Origin: Corella eumyota
Lineage: Eukaryota > Chordata > Ascidiacea > Phlebobranchia > Corellidae
Direction: 5' to 3'
DNA: 64,000 nucleotides
Assembly (NCBI GenBank): GCA_963082875.1
Contig: OY720098.1
Coordinates: forward strand, 14,632,001 to 14,696,000
The notes beneath the pieces were generated by a model. The model was not told the DNA's origin. It did no database searches and saw only the letters and a list, made by a program, of their open reading frames with translations. Position numbers and translations under genes: made by a program. This document shows, piece by piece, positions 36,701 through 51,700 of the stretch. Each line of letters begins with the position of its first letter. The stretch's first letter is position 1.

Positions 36701-39700
36701 GTTCATATAAAGAACATCGTTTGACTGAACCGTGCTGGGATCTGGTGAGCTGGGTTTATAAGTCGCACTCCCGCTTATTATCTTTTTTCTTGACGCTGAC
36801 GTCAACCATTTTCGAAAGCCTGGTAAAAACGTAACCATATAACGAGCATTTATTGTTTCATATACACCGTAGGTATTGTATGCACTTAACGATCCTTAAA
36901 CAACTTATAAGTTGTACAATTCTTAAAGTGGTATGTTACAGAGTTTTGCAATTTTGTAAGTAATATATATAGAACGTTAGTTTGGTTGACAATGGATCAC
37001 AAAATGGCTTTAGAACCTTTAAAAAATATCTGTGGTACTTAATTTTCAAAAATACTGAAAAAACGTTAACATAAAAAACCAGGTTACCATATTTTTTTTT
37101 GTGTGACGTAAAAAGTACCAAGTAGCGTAGTGAATGTAGACAGGCTAGTACTTTCTACGTCATCACAAACAGGAATTCCCCCCTTTTTTTTACTCAATTT
37201 AATTTTTTTTAAAGTTGTATAACTTAAAAATTAAGTGAAATTATTTTTGTGTTCATTGACACCAACTTTATTAACTTTTGAGTATGAAAATATCGCTAAT
37301 ATATGACTTTAAAAAAGGACTTACTACTTTTACAGTTATCTTTTTATTATTATAGAGCCTTTAAAATTTTGGGAGAACCGTAAAGTACACGAATCAATTA
37401 CAGTTGGTATTTTTTAATCGATTTTCAACTTTGCAATTAAGTTGTGAAAATAATTTCTCATCTTGAATAAAAATACCTGATCTCTTTTCGCTAGGCAACG
37501 TCGAAGTAAAACCCGGAAGTGACGTTTTCGATCCCCGGGTACTCATTGCATCGTTATTAGATGAACCAGAAAGAAATGTGGAATCTAAAAATTAAAAATA
37601 TTTTGAAAAAAAATGAAAAAAAAAATTTTAACTTTAGTGAAATACAAAAAAAAGGCAAATATAAAAACAAATGAATTTAACAATATAAGCAAAGGTTTTT
37701 GTCGGAGATTACCTTTGTGAATTGAATGTCTTTTGCTGTTACGTATTCTACACAACGAAAACAAAAACGAAAAATATTTCATACACTCCATAATATTCCA
37801 ATATTTGATATCTTAAGCACATAACGTTACCCTAATGGCTTAGATAAAACTCTGTTACTTCGAAAATTTTGTTTGACTAAAATCAATGCAAATTACGTAA
37901 AAATTCGTTACTCTGTACCAACTAGGACTCGTTTTATACAACGCTCTTAAGACAAATTATACGACAAACACACAACAATTTTTGTCTCAAACAAACTAAT
38001 TAAAAAATCAGATATGTATTTAAGTTAATGGACTCAAATTTTCCATACTAAACACACACTATTGAATTGTTATATTTAAAAGCTTTTTAATATAAAATGA
38101 TCTATCAAAATCAGATATATAAAAAAACGAAAAACATTACAAAAATTTTAATATTAATGATAAAAATTGCCGCTTCTTGAATGATAGATTGCTTTTAATT
38201 TAACATTTTTTTTAATTTAATAAGTAAGTACAACCGAATAGTATAAAGATAAAACATAAACTAGTAATTATAATTAATTGAAGCAAAAAACAGATCAATT
38301 TACGATTTTTAAAATATTTATTTATATGTGTACAAATAATCGAATCCCATACCATTACTCCTATTTGTTATAATAGGTTATTAATATTTAATATTCGCGA
38401 TATTTAATATATATTGTTCTTTTTATGGTCTCAAAATACAAGTGATCTCAAAAAATCAAAACTATCTGAAAAAAATTGACAATCTAACAAAACTAATTTC
38501 TTTATTAATAAAAAATACCATTTTCACTTAAACTGTATGACGCGTATTTATTCCCTTGGCGAATAATTGATAAATAGTTAAAAGAAACAAGGCCCAATAA
38601 AAGCTAAGTAAAACTAGATTGCTTGTATCTCTATTAGAAAATAACAGCCGATTAAATACCAAAGCCAAATATTCGAACCTAATTTTAAGACTAACATTTA
38701 AAAAAAATTATTTAAAATAACAAGTATTTTGAAATTAAGTTTAGCGTTTGTTTCAAAAAGCATATACTTAAACTAATTGATTATATATACTAACTCCAGT
38801 AAGACTTTTATACATCACTAACAACTTAAAGCAACACCGGTGAAACAATATATTTAATACAGTAATATGGGAAATTACTCATAAGAACATAATCATAACT
38901 ACAAATTATTTATCTACGCAAATTTAATAAAACCTTTCTTACAAAACTTACTAAAAAAGGCAAGATCTAGAAAAATCTAGACACTATACAAAAAATATTA
39001 TACTCTATGTGTATAATTGTTATAGTCCGCCGTTTTTTAACAACTTTCGTTTTCTTAAGGGTAGCATGATACTGTAACTATCTGATAGCTACTGTAACAA
39101 TTTTAACTATATACCAATTCATTAACTGAAAATCATGAAGGCGTTTTTCCTGTTTAGAAACACAACCCTTTGCCTACCTCGTTTCTGATTATCCGTTTGA
39201 ATCATATACAGGATAGTGACAACGCCGGACGAAGAGGTTTTAACTACTTCAGATACAGTGTTATTTTATTGCCACGCTAAAGTCATTCTTAGGTATACAA
39301 AATATTTTAAGTATCTCCCATCACAATACGAAAAAAATAACAAATTTAAGGAATTTACCAAAATAAATGCGAGCATTTAAGATAAATATCTTTTAGAAAT
39401 TTAAGTTGGCATGAAATAAAAATTTAGTTTATATTCATTATTTGCCCATTTTACTGAAAATCATTTGACCGATTTATTTTCGGTAAAATGGCGTTATCAT
39501 GTATACGGGTTTCGGTAAAGTGGTTTTCGGTCCTATGTCAATTAAAGTGTAACATTATACACCTTGTTTTTAACTATAGCTATATAGTGTACATAGCACC
39601 TTATCTAAACTTATACTGAAATCGTTAAAAAACATTTTTTAATGTTATTGAACTAAGATTAAAAGATATTTTATTTATAAATTTAAAAATATATTATTAT

Positions 39701-42700
39701 TATATTTTAATACATAAATTTATATATGCATTTTTTTTGTTTGTTAATATCAAATATTTATTAATAAAATAATATTTAATAAAAAGACAGCAGATTTAAA
39801 ATAAAAGAGTAGTATGCTTAACGTTTCCAATATCATTTCGTTAAAACAGTCCGATAAAATTTCATTAAAAGATGTCCGAATTTTCGGAGCAAATTAAAAA
39901 CAATAATAAAATCAAATTCAATCAAATCGCCAATAAATCGATAAAATTAGAATAAATCTTTTAACAATTAACAATTTATGTGAATGAAAATGAAATAGTT
40001 AATATTATTTTATTAAACTAATATAGTCAAACAACTGTATTGCTTTAAACTATTTTAACTATTTGCTGTAAAAACTACAATAGACAACGCCAAAATTTAT
40101 TGAAAATCAATTACCATTAAAAACAATGACTCAAAATTTGGCACTTAATTATCTTTTTTGTGATTTAATACTAAAAAATAAGTTATTTTTTATTTTATAA
40201 ATTTTTTTTTTAGATATTTAGATATTTAAATATTAAAAATATTTTTTGGAAATAATAAAAAAAAACTCACAAAATGTGCCAATATACCTTACACATTATT
40301 AAATGTAAAATGCACTACTGGAACTTAGCTTAGGCTTGACAATTATTACTTAAAGACAACTCCAGTTAATTATTTAATAAAGTACCATCTTAATTTAGGT
40401 GTTGCAAACCGTTTTTAAATTTTCCCACTCATTTTAAAGAATATTAATTTATAACTAAAAAAATTAGACTAATATAAACCTCTACCTAACACTGCATCAT
40501 CTTCGGCTTGGATCCTTTTTGTTTGAAAAAAATTCAATTTCTTATTTGTAAAGCATAATGAAAAACTACGAAAACGTTGTTTAAACGACATTTCATCAGA
40601 GCCCGAATGCATTATATTCATTGCAAAATGTGAGAGAACGTAGCCTCTCTCGAATTTGTAATAAATTACCAACCGGTCGATTAAATAAAAGACTGCTTCA
40701 ATTTAAGTCTAAGGACTTCATATATTTATATAACACAACCAAAAAACGCAATATATGCATTTGTAGATTGCGGAATTTTAAAGTTGCTTATTAAAAAATT
40801 GAGCAGTTATTTTACGATGTCAATAAATAAAATTAATTTTTGACTTATTTTTAGGTAGAATGAATTAACAATTAACAAATATAATAAAAATAATAAGTAT
40901 AAAATCATAACTTACATAAAAATGACGTTGAAACTAATATATAAATCCAACTATAAATATATTCAGTCTTAAGTTGATCTTTTTTAACCAATAAGATCAG
41001 AATTTAATAAACCAAAATCTAGATACTCTTTAGATTTAACTTAATAACTATGCTTCTTACCTCCACTATTAACAGTCTAAATTTTTTACAAAGTTTCTAT
41101 AACTTAATAAAAATTACTCATTATCAACCTAAATAAAGATCTGATTTTCTCGTGGGTGGCCATGCACGAGCAATAGTGCGTATTACACCAACCTAATTCT
41201 TTTTATCCTGTAACATTATAGTAATACCATCACCACCGTTGTCACAGCACGTGTGTATAAAAATAATACACAAAACTAAAAAAACATTGGCATTACAAAC
41301 TGTTTAAAAATATTTAAAACAACGTATTTAATGAAATACTTTACGTGGGTTTTTTGACAGTCAGTAATTCTGCAAAATTTATTCTAAAAATACACCAAAA
41401 ACCAGGTAACCATATTTTTTGTGTGACGTAGAAAATGTACTAAGTTTTGTGTAGTTTCTACGTCATTACTTTCTATGTCATCACAAACAGGACTTTTTTT
41501 TTAATTATTTTTTTTTAAGTTGTATAACTTAAAAAGTAAGTGAAATAATTTCAAGTTAAAACCATTCTAGTATTCAGTAACACCAACTTTATCAATTTTT
41601 TTAGTTTAAATTCGCCAATATAGAAAAAAGTTATGGGGTAAATTAATTCAATAAAAAAACTAAAAAAGTTAAAATGACTTTTTAACGAAAAGCGTGTTCA
41701 GTTAACAAAATAAATTAAATCAAGATAAAAATGTGCAAGTGTTACATAAACCATCAAATTTTTTTAGGAAAAAAAAGGGTAGAAATAAAAGAAAAATATT
41801 TTTTTATAATAATCACTTATACAATTTAGATAATTTACCTGCATTAAATCTAAATGCGCATAACGCTCACGGCTTATTTTGCTTTCAAGTTTTGGGAGTT
41901 TTTAGAGCAGTTGTATTAAATTACAAATCCCTTTCTTATGAAGTGAATCAGACTTTACTGCAGTTTATAAGAAAGTGTTTATCTGTGGCTTATATTTTAT
42001 GAAACAAACAAAATGATTTGAGAATAGGTTTTTAGTCAGTATTCGCTAATATTACTAAAAACTATTTGAATAAACTTTAAATTTTTTTTCGAAAATTAAA
42101 AATTTCTAAAACGATACTCCACCAAAATTGAAGTTAAATATTTAAAAAAATTTAAGGAATTTTCCGTGGTAAAAAGGGTTTAAGGGAATTTTATGTGGAA
42201 AAAAGGGGGTTTAATAAAAAATCTTATATTGGCAGTTTTTTTTTTTTTTTTTTTGAAGTGGCTTATGCGTCATAAATAATAATATTTGATCGGGATAAAA
42301 CAACAGTAATTTTCCTTCACATTTTATATTTAACCTATTATCTACATAATATTGAAACTCTTTAAAACATAAATTATAAATCGTTTGTTAAAGTACATGT
42401 TGATATATAAAATGATTTAAAAAAATCGTATTTAAATTTTTTGCTATTGATTCTGATTGCTCTGTTTAAGTTAACCCTTGCTTTTTCCTTTCTTTAGTTA
42501 ATTTTAATATAGAGACGCTTTTATACTAATATAACCATTTCTATATTAAATTATTAACGATAATTTTATTTTATTTTCCGCATATAAATACCGCAACAGT
42601 TTTCTTTTCTCCGAATTAAAATAATAACTGTTCTTAAAAACTGAGTTTTCTCTAAAAAATGTTATACAAAAAAAAATAAACCAATTTTTAAACACTATTA

Positions 42701-45700
42701 CTCACCGTTAACTGGAGTTATAAACGAATAAGGAATTAACTCCACTGCCCCGCCATCTACCGGTTGAACTAATGCAAGTTCGTCACACGACTGCAAAAAT
42801 TTAAACAACTGATCACGCTTCGCTGTCACGTGACCTTCTGTACCAGTGTTGTAATCGTTGACTACTCGCACGATGTCGCCATTTCCATACTAAAATAATC
42901 AGTGTAATAATAAAAGCCTACAAAACAAAAGGTTTCGAGTTCGAGCCGCACCAAAGCTACGCTATATCGCCACTGAGCCCGGCGTTTAGGGATAGCTCAA
43001 ACACGCCCCAATAGCACACCCTTACCCAATAAAACTATCAAAGATCCTACTCCGTTAAGCAAATATAAAAAAAAAGTAAAATTCAGTTTTGTGATATTTC
43101 TGTCATCACCGAAAACATTTTACCGAGTATACATTTGACCGAAAAATTATTTTTAACAACGACCGAAAAGTAATTTTTAATATCAATGAGATATTTTCTG
43201 TAAGCTTTTAAGGCTTACCAATGCCATATTATTTGCCTTTGAGGCTGGCGTTATCGTTTAGCTCAAACAAGTCGCGAAAATTACACCCTTTCCAAATAAA
43301 AACATAACATCTATCCTATTAAGGTAAAGTAAAACCGAAATAATAAAAAGAATATTTTCAAAATATTTTATAAGTTGTAACATGTGTTTTTGAATTATTT
43401 TTTTTTATATTAAACTTCATTTTAGATTTTAACTCACCATTTCACTGTTCACAGAAAAACGAGAGTTGAGTGAAATTGAGTCAGGATTTCCCAAACTTCC
43501 AGATTCACTCAAACTCCATTGATCACCGTCCAGTGTTCCTCCTGAGCTATTTAATCTATTAATAAAAGAAAATTTATCAGTACACTACTTTGCATAAAAA
43601 AGATAAAAATAAAAAATGTGTAAAAATTGATATCTGATCATTAAAGTAAAAACTATTTAAACGAAAGAACAATTTCCAGAATACTAAAATTCTAAAAACC
43701 GCATTATCAAAAAAAATTCACATTTTCGGTTAAATGGTGTTTTTGGAAAATTCTTTTCTGGTCAAATAGTTTTTAATCATATGACATTATTACATCAAAA
43801 TTAGGGATGGTTATTTTATATATTATAACGCTATTAGCAAAAAATATGGAAAAATACGAGTAAAATTAATATTTTTTTAATGTAAAATTCTCAAACTATG
43901 AAAAAAAGTAATAAAAAACTCAAAATAAATTCTACAATTAAATAATAAAGCAATAAAAATTTTACCTTTTAAGTTTGTTCTCAGGTATATCAGTGTATGA
44001 ACGTTTAAGTAATGAGGAATCATCTACTAAACCTTCATTCAGCTTTCGAACCCACTCCTATTTCGAAAAGACAGAATATTAAATAATTAAATTTTGAAAC
44101 CAACAATTTCACCGAAATTAGGGTCAAAATTTTTTTTAGTTAAAGGCTTAAAAGCTATTTTCTATATCTGTGGTTTAAAGGAAATGCTTTAATGTATGTA
44201 AAATAAAGTCTAAGGTGTTAACCTTTTTTTGTCAAGTTATTTTTGATAATAAAAATTCGGCTTTACTGCCAAAAAATAAGTAACATTTGTTACCTTAAGC
44301 AAGCCTCGAGTTGACTTACTTGTTTTGGAATATTATTAATTATAGTGAGTCAATTTTTAAACTGCCAGTTAGTAATTAGTACCTTAGAAGATTTAACCAG
44401 TAAAAATTAAACCTAGGACCTTTATAGTGAAGCAAGTGTTTTAACCACTACACCAAGTGGTCAAAAAGTATATAAAATACAGTATTTATAAAGGTATATA
44501 GTATATTAGGGAACAAAAATAAACTTAAACCTGTTTTATTTCCACCGTCGAAGCTTTTAAAGTAAGTTTAAAGTCAGCTTGTCTATTTGAAATCACAAAT
44601 TTACAACTGTCTTCCGTTTCCATATTTCCATTTACTAACAAGTCACTTGTCTGTTAATTAAATAAAAAAAAATTAAAGTATTATATGATAAGGTAAGAAA
44701 TAGAAGTTGTATAATCATTCTTGTGTTTTAGTTAACTTTAGGTTTAAAAATATCTTTAAAAAAATGGAATAAAATTAAAAAAAAAATTTAGAATAAAATT
44801 TGTTTTTTCTTGTCTAGCGTATTTGCTTAAACAAACAAAGAAAAAACTTTTTTTTACATATCTTTATTCTTGATGTGGAAAGGTTAAATGCGCGACCTAA
44901 ACATGGAGTAACAACAGTTACCCCAACCCAATATTGAGTTGCCTTTGGCAGTTTGAAATATTATACATCATAATTGCCCAATAATTATGCTGCTGATTAA
45001 GTGCTGGCTCAGCAGGAGTTCATACCGATTATAGCACCTTACTTAAGGGCACAACAACATGAGAGCATTGGGGATTTAACCTACGACCTCATGTGTAGTA
45101 GCAAATGTTTTTACCTTCATGTGGAATAGAAAGTGTTCTTAAAAAAACTTCAAACAATGTAATAGTGTAAAATATTTACTGAATATTTTGATTTAAATAT
45201 GTATCTCATTTTCCCCTGATTATCTTTTCCCTCCTTGCAAACCAGCAGAGAAAATTCAAACAAAAATAGATGACGATCCCGGCCTTTTCTTATTAATTGT
45301 TTACCATCAAAGACCTACATAAAAAATTAAATTAAAAAAAATAAATAATTAAATAAAAACAGCGTAAAAAAAACAAAAAATATAAAAAAGTGTCTAATTG
45401 TAATAAAAACGTAAGCAATCGAAAATTTATTTCTATTGTAAGTTTAAATTAATTAAAAAAAACATTAAATATATTAAACTGTCTTATTTCAAAAAAAAAA
45501 TTATCTTTTTACAATAACTTTTTTTAAATTACTTGAAAAGAATCTTGCAGGATGATTTCTCCCTGGGCATTAAAATCCTCATTAAATCCTCTCATCATGT
45601 CAAGATGTAAGGCATCGTTTGCCTTCCTTGGAACACTTAACATCACATCAAGTCCCTCCTTTATTTCGCTCATCTCCGTAGTACAACATGAAGCCAAGTC

Positions 45701-48700
45701 CTTTTATTAAATAAAAATATAAAGTTAGACAAAAGCCATCAAAAAAAATAAAAAAAGAATTCAAACTTTAAATCAAACTTTTAAAGATACTATTCAATTC
45801 CTTGCCTACAAAATGCATCTTAATTAAATTAATATGGTTGCAATTTATAACTAATATAATATACTCTTGGTAATTCACTTGCGCACTACAAGCGACAATT
45901 TTTTTTAGGTCTATCAATAGGATTTACATGTCAATATTTAAGTAAATAAATAAATGTATATTGTTCACTAAGCCTCGTTATATTTAAATAAACAATTTAA
46001 TACCCTATAAACAATTTTAAAACAAAGTAATTCTATATTATGAAAAACATATACATATAACACATATACTGAGCAACAAATTTTTAACATTAAATATTTA
46101 TTTATAAATAAAATTAAACAAAAAACCTTGAGCAAAAGTTGATATTTAGTTATTCGTTGCACCGGTTTAATTAAATAAGAAGATAGAGAATTATTCAGCT
46201 TCTTTTTCGCTTGTATTTTGTCAAAAAAGTCTTCAGCACATTCCATTAAAACCTGGGTTTATAAGTTGAATATAAATGTATCAAATAAAATATTTAAAAA
46301 AATGTTACATGTTATAATAGATAGCCACCACGAGAAACAATGTTTTTCTTAACATAAAATTTATATTTATATAACATGTTCTAATTTTTAGGTTGTTTAT
46401 AAAAACTATTTGAGTTAACTTTAAATTATTGATAAATATATAAAGTTACCCCAAGAACAAAAAAAAAATCATTTAATAAAATATACATGTAATAAAATAA
46501 AAAGCACCACAGGCATAGTGTAGCAATTTAAACACTTTTCTTTATAAGGTCATTTAAGTTAAAACCAATTATAGGACAATTTTAATTAATAATATCCCAA
46601 ACTGCTAAATGTAAACTGAAGTCTGGGTCAAGGTAACAAATTTAACTTTATGTTTAGGCTGTAGATCTTTTGACATGAAGGATGAATAAATATAAAAAAA
46701 ATAACAATACCTGATTAGAAGCTGGTTTATTTTGGCAGTAATAAACATAAAGATTAAATTTGAGACACCAATGAACAAAACAGTGTCCGAGGTCATCAGG
46801 AAGTTGCTCGTATTTTTCCAATTCTTTTAAAAATATTTCACTAAAAAGTTTTGGGAAATGTTATTATCGCAATAGTAAAAGTTTAACCAATATTGATCAA
46901 CAGGGCATAGTATACAATTAGATAAACTCTTTGCTACTTGTTTCTTTTTTGAATTTTGAATGTAAACATAAAAAAATCACACTAAATATTTTTAACATAC
47001 AATTTTAAACTTTTTTAAATTTAGTTATTTTATAATTTGTTGTTTTATTTTTTTAATATTTTAATACCATTTTATTTTTTTGTGTAAAATTTTCAATATT
47101 GTAAATTTAAATAGGTTTGGTCTAATATGACATAACCAAAAAAAATTAATTGAAATCAAATCTTCTTAGAAACCTAAAAAAAAATTTATTTATATCGAAA
47201 AAAAAAAAAATCTCCATTTGTATGTACTGAACAATTTCGATTTAAGCTTATCTCTTATTTTAATAAACAAATTTAATAAATACCTGTGAAATTTGTGTAA
47301 TTCTGTAATATTTCCAAACAAAATATTTTTTTGACCTCTTAACTTTTGTGGCATGTCTGGATTTGTGTCCATTTCACTCATGTAAAAATTCATACAATCT
47401 TCCAAATCTTTCACATAACTAAAAAACAAAAATATACTTTAAATTTTATTACCTATATTTACACCTCTCATAAAAAATAGTTTGTTTTTATTTAACTGGC
47501 AGTGTGGTGTAGTGGTTAGAACACCTTCTACACAACATGAGGTCCTGGGTTTAATCTCTAGTGATTTCATGCAGTAGGGCATATGAGTACTCTTGTTGAG
47601 CCAGCACCTAATTAGCAGCTTCATTATCTGGCGATTATAATCTATAAAATATCAAACTGCCACAGACAACTTAAGACTGGGTCAGAGTAACAGAAGTTAC
47701 TCTATGTTTAGGTCGCGCATTCAACCTTACCACATCAGGGATAAAGATATATAAAAATTAGTAGCACATTTTAATAAACATATTAACTAATTTAATAATT
47801 TAATAATAAAATACATTTTTACTAATATTAATTACAAACTAAAAATCTAAAATAAATATCTATTACGCTCTCTCAGTTTGTAGCAGTTCCTTCATTATAA
47901 AATTTTGCCTTCGAAGAGTTTTGGTTTCTTGTACGAATTTATTTGAGTCTGTGATTTCTTTATTGTAAGTTAACTCAGGGGAGGTGGCTTTACCTTTTGA
48001 AAATTTAATATTTTAACATTTTAAAAAAACTTCTATTTTACATGCTTACTTTTTTGATAGCCTTTATCAAATTCTTGTTTTTTATACTAATATATTGTCT
48101 GCTTTTGTAAACTTTGCAGAAAAAAAAAGTTTTTTAATTCTTTACCGTTTCGTTTAAATGTATTGTTTTTGTCGGCAGGATGATCCAAGTTTTTCTTTTG
48201 GATTTGTAGTCTTCTGAGAAATTCACTGTACCTTTAAAAGAAAGAATGTGTTATACTTAAAAATATAAGTACCTAAAAATATAAATCAATAAACGATTTT
48301 TGTTTCTCTTATATGTGCAGTATTTTATAATAATCAGTCATATTGTGTATTGGTAAAACACTTAAGAGGTCATTGGTTTGATTTCCACTGTCGTCATGTC
48401 ATAGCTCTTTTAAATAAGCCAAAAATTAATTTACAAGTTGATTATCTGGAAATATGGCCAATAATATTAAAAACTGCCAAAGGTAACTCAATACTTGGTA
48501 AAGTTAACAACAGTTACCCTATATTTTAAAGTGTTGTGTTACAGAGTTTTGCAATTTTGTAAGTGATGTATATAGCACGTTAGTAGGATTGATAATAAAT
48601 CACAAAATGGCTTTAGAACCTCTAAAAAATGTCTGTGGTACTTACAATTTAATTAAAAATTTAAAAATACTGGAAAATGATTAACATAAAAAAATAGGTT

Positions 48701-51700
48701 ACCATATTTTTTGTGTGACGTAGAAAGTACCAAGTAGCGTAGTGAATGTATACAAGCTAGTACTTTCTACGTCATCGAAAACAGGGCTTCCCTTTTCTTT
48801 TTTTTAATTAATTTTAAATTTTTTTTTAAAGTTGTATAACTTTAAAAGTAGGTAAAGTTGTTTAAAGTTAAAACCATTAATGTGTTCAGTGACACCAATT
48901 TTATGGATTTTTGAGTATAAAAATATCGCTAATATATGACTTTAATGTATATAATGTATAGGCCGTATAGTTGGTCTTTCAACTTAACAGAATAAAAATA
49001 TATAAAAACCCACAAAATAGAAATAATAATATACCTATTTTGTACAGTTGATTGCAAATTCATTGTAATATCACGAAGGAAATCTAATTTCTCAATAACG
49101 TTTCCAGAAAGACTGTTAAACTGGAATAAATGACTCTAAACAAGTAAATTTTAAAAAAATTGTAAAAGTTTTAATTTTTAATGAGTTTTAGCATTCTGAA
49201 ATACCTAATTTAATAAAACTTAAAATTTAAAACAGTTTCAATAAAAATTTCAAAGATTATTAAATAAAATAAATGTTAATTAAAAAAATTTTTTTAGTCT
49301 AGGCTAAGATTAACTTTTAAAAATTACTACCTTTGCTTCATCAAAAAAGTTTTGGCAATTATTTAAGTTAAACTTTGTTTTATTTTGGTTTGCAGATGAC
49401 ATCAATTTTAAGCACTGCTCATCTATAAAACAAACTTTATAGTTATCAAAAACAATTTTATCATCGTATCACAATTGAAGCGAAGGCATTGTCTAGTGGT
49501 TAAAATATTAAGATTCACTACACAAGATTCTGGGTTCGATATCTAGTGCTACCATGATAAAGTGCAAGTAGGTTGATATAACTGATACAAACTCTAATCA
49601 AGCACAAAATCTATCGACAGATTATTTAACAACCATTTATCAATAACATTCCAAACTGTTAAGAGGTAATAAATGTGATTCTATGTTTAGGCAAACAGAT
49701 TCAGCCCTTGCCAAACTATTTGCCCTTAAGCCCGGGGTTCACAGATAGCTCAAACACGTTAAAATATTCCCCCTTCTCTCAAAAAACCTTCTACCCCCCC
49801 AAAAAAAACATTCGCTTAGGAGTATATGAAAAAAGTCAGTCTTATCAAGAATAAATAAATACAAAATAGAACATAAATAACAAGAACTGTAATAAAAAAA
49901 CTTACTAGCATCATTAAGCCATTGATGCATTTCTTCCACTTTAGTTTGATAGTTTTGCCATTGCTCCACAGCAATATGTCTACTACTCCACAGCTGCAAC
50001 ACTTGATTTTCACGCTGGAGTACATCTTCCAAAATTGCTACATATACATATTCATATTATAAAAAGACAATATACTTTTTTTATGTAAAAAAAGGTATAT
50101 TAAATAGATCGTTATCATTTGACCAGAAAAAAAGCATATGCATAGAAACCCATTTAACCAACAATAAGACCATTTTTATCAACCCCAATCTTAAGCCTTT
50201 CCCTAGAAAATGCCCTTTAGTTTATGAAAAAAATGATTACCAAATTTTAATATAATGTTTTTAAAATTTTGGTTTTAGGCAAATGTTTATTTAGTGAAAT
50301 GTTTTTTGTTAATTTTAGCAAATATTAAATTAAAAACCTCTGACACATTTCTCTGGTGAATGGGTTCCAATGTTCACTTCATTAGTGAATGTGTCATCGG
50401 GATAATGTGCCATTATTTGCCGAACCACTTTTAAAAACTCATTGCCTAACTTTCTAACAAGTGTACATGCTTGTAGAAACCGTGCTTTTTGGTCCGAATG
50501 TTTTTCTGTTAAATTAAATAGTTATAATTTTATATTAATAATAGCTAAATATAAATTTAAAAGTTATTATTTTCATTAAGTTTTTCGAATTTTTTTTTCT
50601 TTATTTTTAAAAAAACAAAAATTTTACCAAGCTTTGCTTTGCAATTTGAGTTTTCATTAAGTTCTGGGTTGCGTTGGTAATCAGTTTGTAAACAATTTAA
50701 TACTTCATAAACCTGTACAATAATTTACAAATAAACTATTAAGTAAAAAGTAAAGTTTTACCTTAATAAGAATTAATTTAAAAATTAAAAAAAATAAAGG
50801 ATATATTTATTTCTGAAAAAAATTTTAAATAAAAAACTATAGAACAAGAATTTAAAACAAAGAAATATCACCATAAACAATATATAAAAAAGGAATAAAA
50901 ATCAATTCCAAAATTGGTACTATAATAGCCTTGCATATTAAAAGATATATATTTTTGAAAAAAAAAAATTAAAATAAAAACTATGCAACATAAACTTTAA
51001 CAATGTTAACTACATTAAAAACTTACTAACTAATAAATAAATTAAAAAAAAAAAAAAAATTAAAAAAAAAAATATTATCATAAACAATATAAAAAAAATA
51101 ATGATTATGTTTAACTTACGCTGTTGGCAGTAGCATGAAACTTATGAGCAGCAGCAATCATCTTTGTTCTCTCTTCGTTGTGTCGAGCAAGAGATTGCCA
51201 TGCATGATAAACTCCTTCCTCCGCCTTTCTTGCTGCATCCGAGAAATCTCCTTCACGAAAACGAGAGGCTTCCGTCTGGACCTTAAATTTTAATATGAAA
51301 AAAAATTGTAAATAATCTTAAATAATTATTTTATTAAAATTATTAAATTACAAAAAGTAACTAAAGTTGTCCTAATACTAGGGTTCTTAATTAATTACCA
51401 GTTACCTAAGCACATTTTTGATGTTTATGTTTTAAAAAAATGGCTTGATAAAAAGCCAAATAAGCCTTTATTTAAATAAATTGCCAGCATTAAACTTATG
51501 TTGTTTTTACAAACCTTTTAGTTAAAAAATGTAAATTCTTAAAATAAATTGGTTAAACAACTACAGGTCTATCAGACCTAATTTATAAGAAAAGAAAGTA
51601 ATTTTCATATAAAAAATTGGAATTACTTGTACGTTATGGTCTTCCAAAAATTTAAAAGATAAAATTCGTGAAGAAATAAAGTTATAAAAGCAAATTGGCC

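Larger units (their letters stand above)
34503..37584 (-). other. TRIO: TRIO inter-GEF linker exons
   Basis: Exons 37584-37477, 36819-36665, 36085-35927, 35622-35479, 34905-34828, 34673-34503. Ser/Thr/Pro/Asp-rich and mostly unstructured. One block, [13 protein letters not shown], matches the vertebrate TRIO motif [23 protein letters not shown] is a proline-rich SH3 ligand candidate, as in vertebrate TRIO (LPPPMAI). The last exon ends LQKREYVLM and joins the DH2 exon. Confidence 0.88.
37585..42705 (-). other. Largest TRIO intron (5.1 kb) between GEF1 and GEF2 halves
   Basis: The longest intron in the gene falls exactly between the two GEF modules. It contains a candidate alternative first exon (40621-40486), a CGAAAA MITE (39441-39540) and one R3 repeat (41399-41640). 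No SINE was found in it. The rest is AT-rich with no clear feature. Confidence 0.75.
42706..43555 (-). other. TRIO: TRIO post-PH1 linker and first SH3
   Basis: Exon 43555-43438 is a Ser/Asn/Gly linker. Exon 42889-42706 encodes an SH3-like fold ([17 protein letters not shown], then [13 protein letters not shown], then ELIPYSF). It lacks the usual ALYDY opening and the WW pair, so it looks degenerate beside the vertebrate first SH3 domain. Confidence 0.75.
43966..47993 (-). other. TRIO: TRIO DH1-PH1 (GEF1) exons
   Basis: Exons 47993-47867, 47418-47284, 46840-46711, 46252-46127, 45700-45533, 45314-45180, 44650-44531, 44057-43966. DH1 begins in [20 protein letters not shown], passes [33 protein letters not shown] and [17 protein letters not shown] (the catalytic helix), and ends near [21 protein letters not shown]1 runs [33 protein letters not shown], to the closing EWVRKLNEG. 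The catalytic Rac/RhoG exchange residues in the [11 protein letters not shown] helix are intact. Confidence 0.95.

Noticed and set aside
37713-37747. A 35-base candidate TRIO exon ([12 protein letters not shown]) with good flanking splice sites
   Set aside because: Including it between the SH3-1 exon and the 37584 exon breaks the frame, and direct joining of its neighbours keeps frame.
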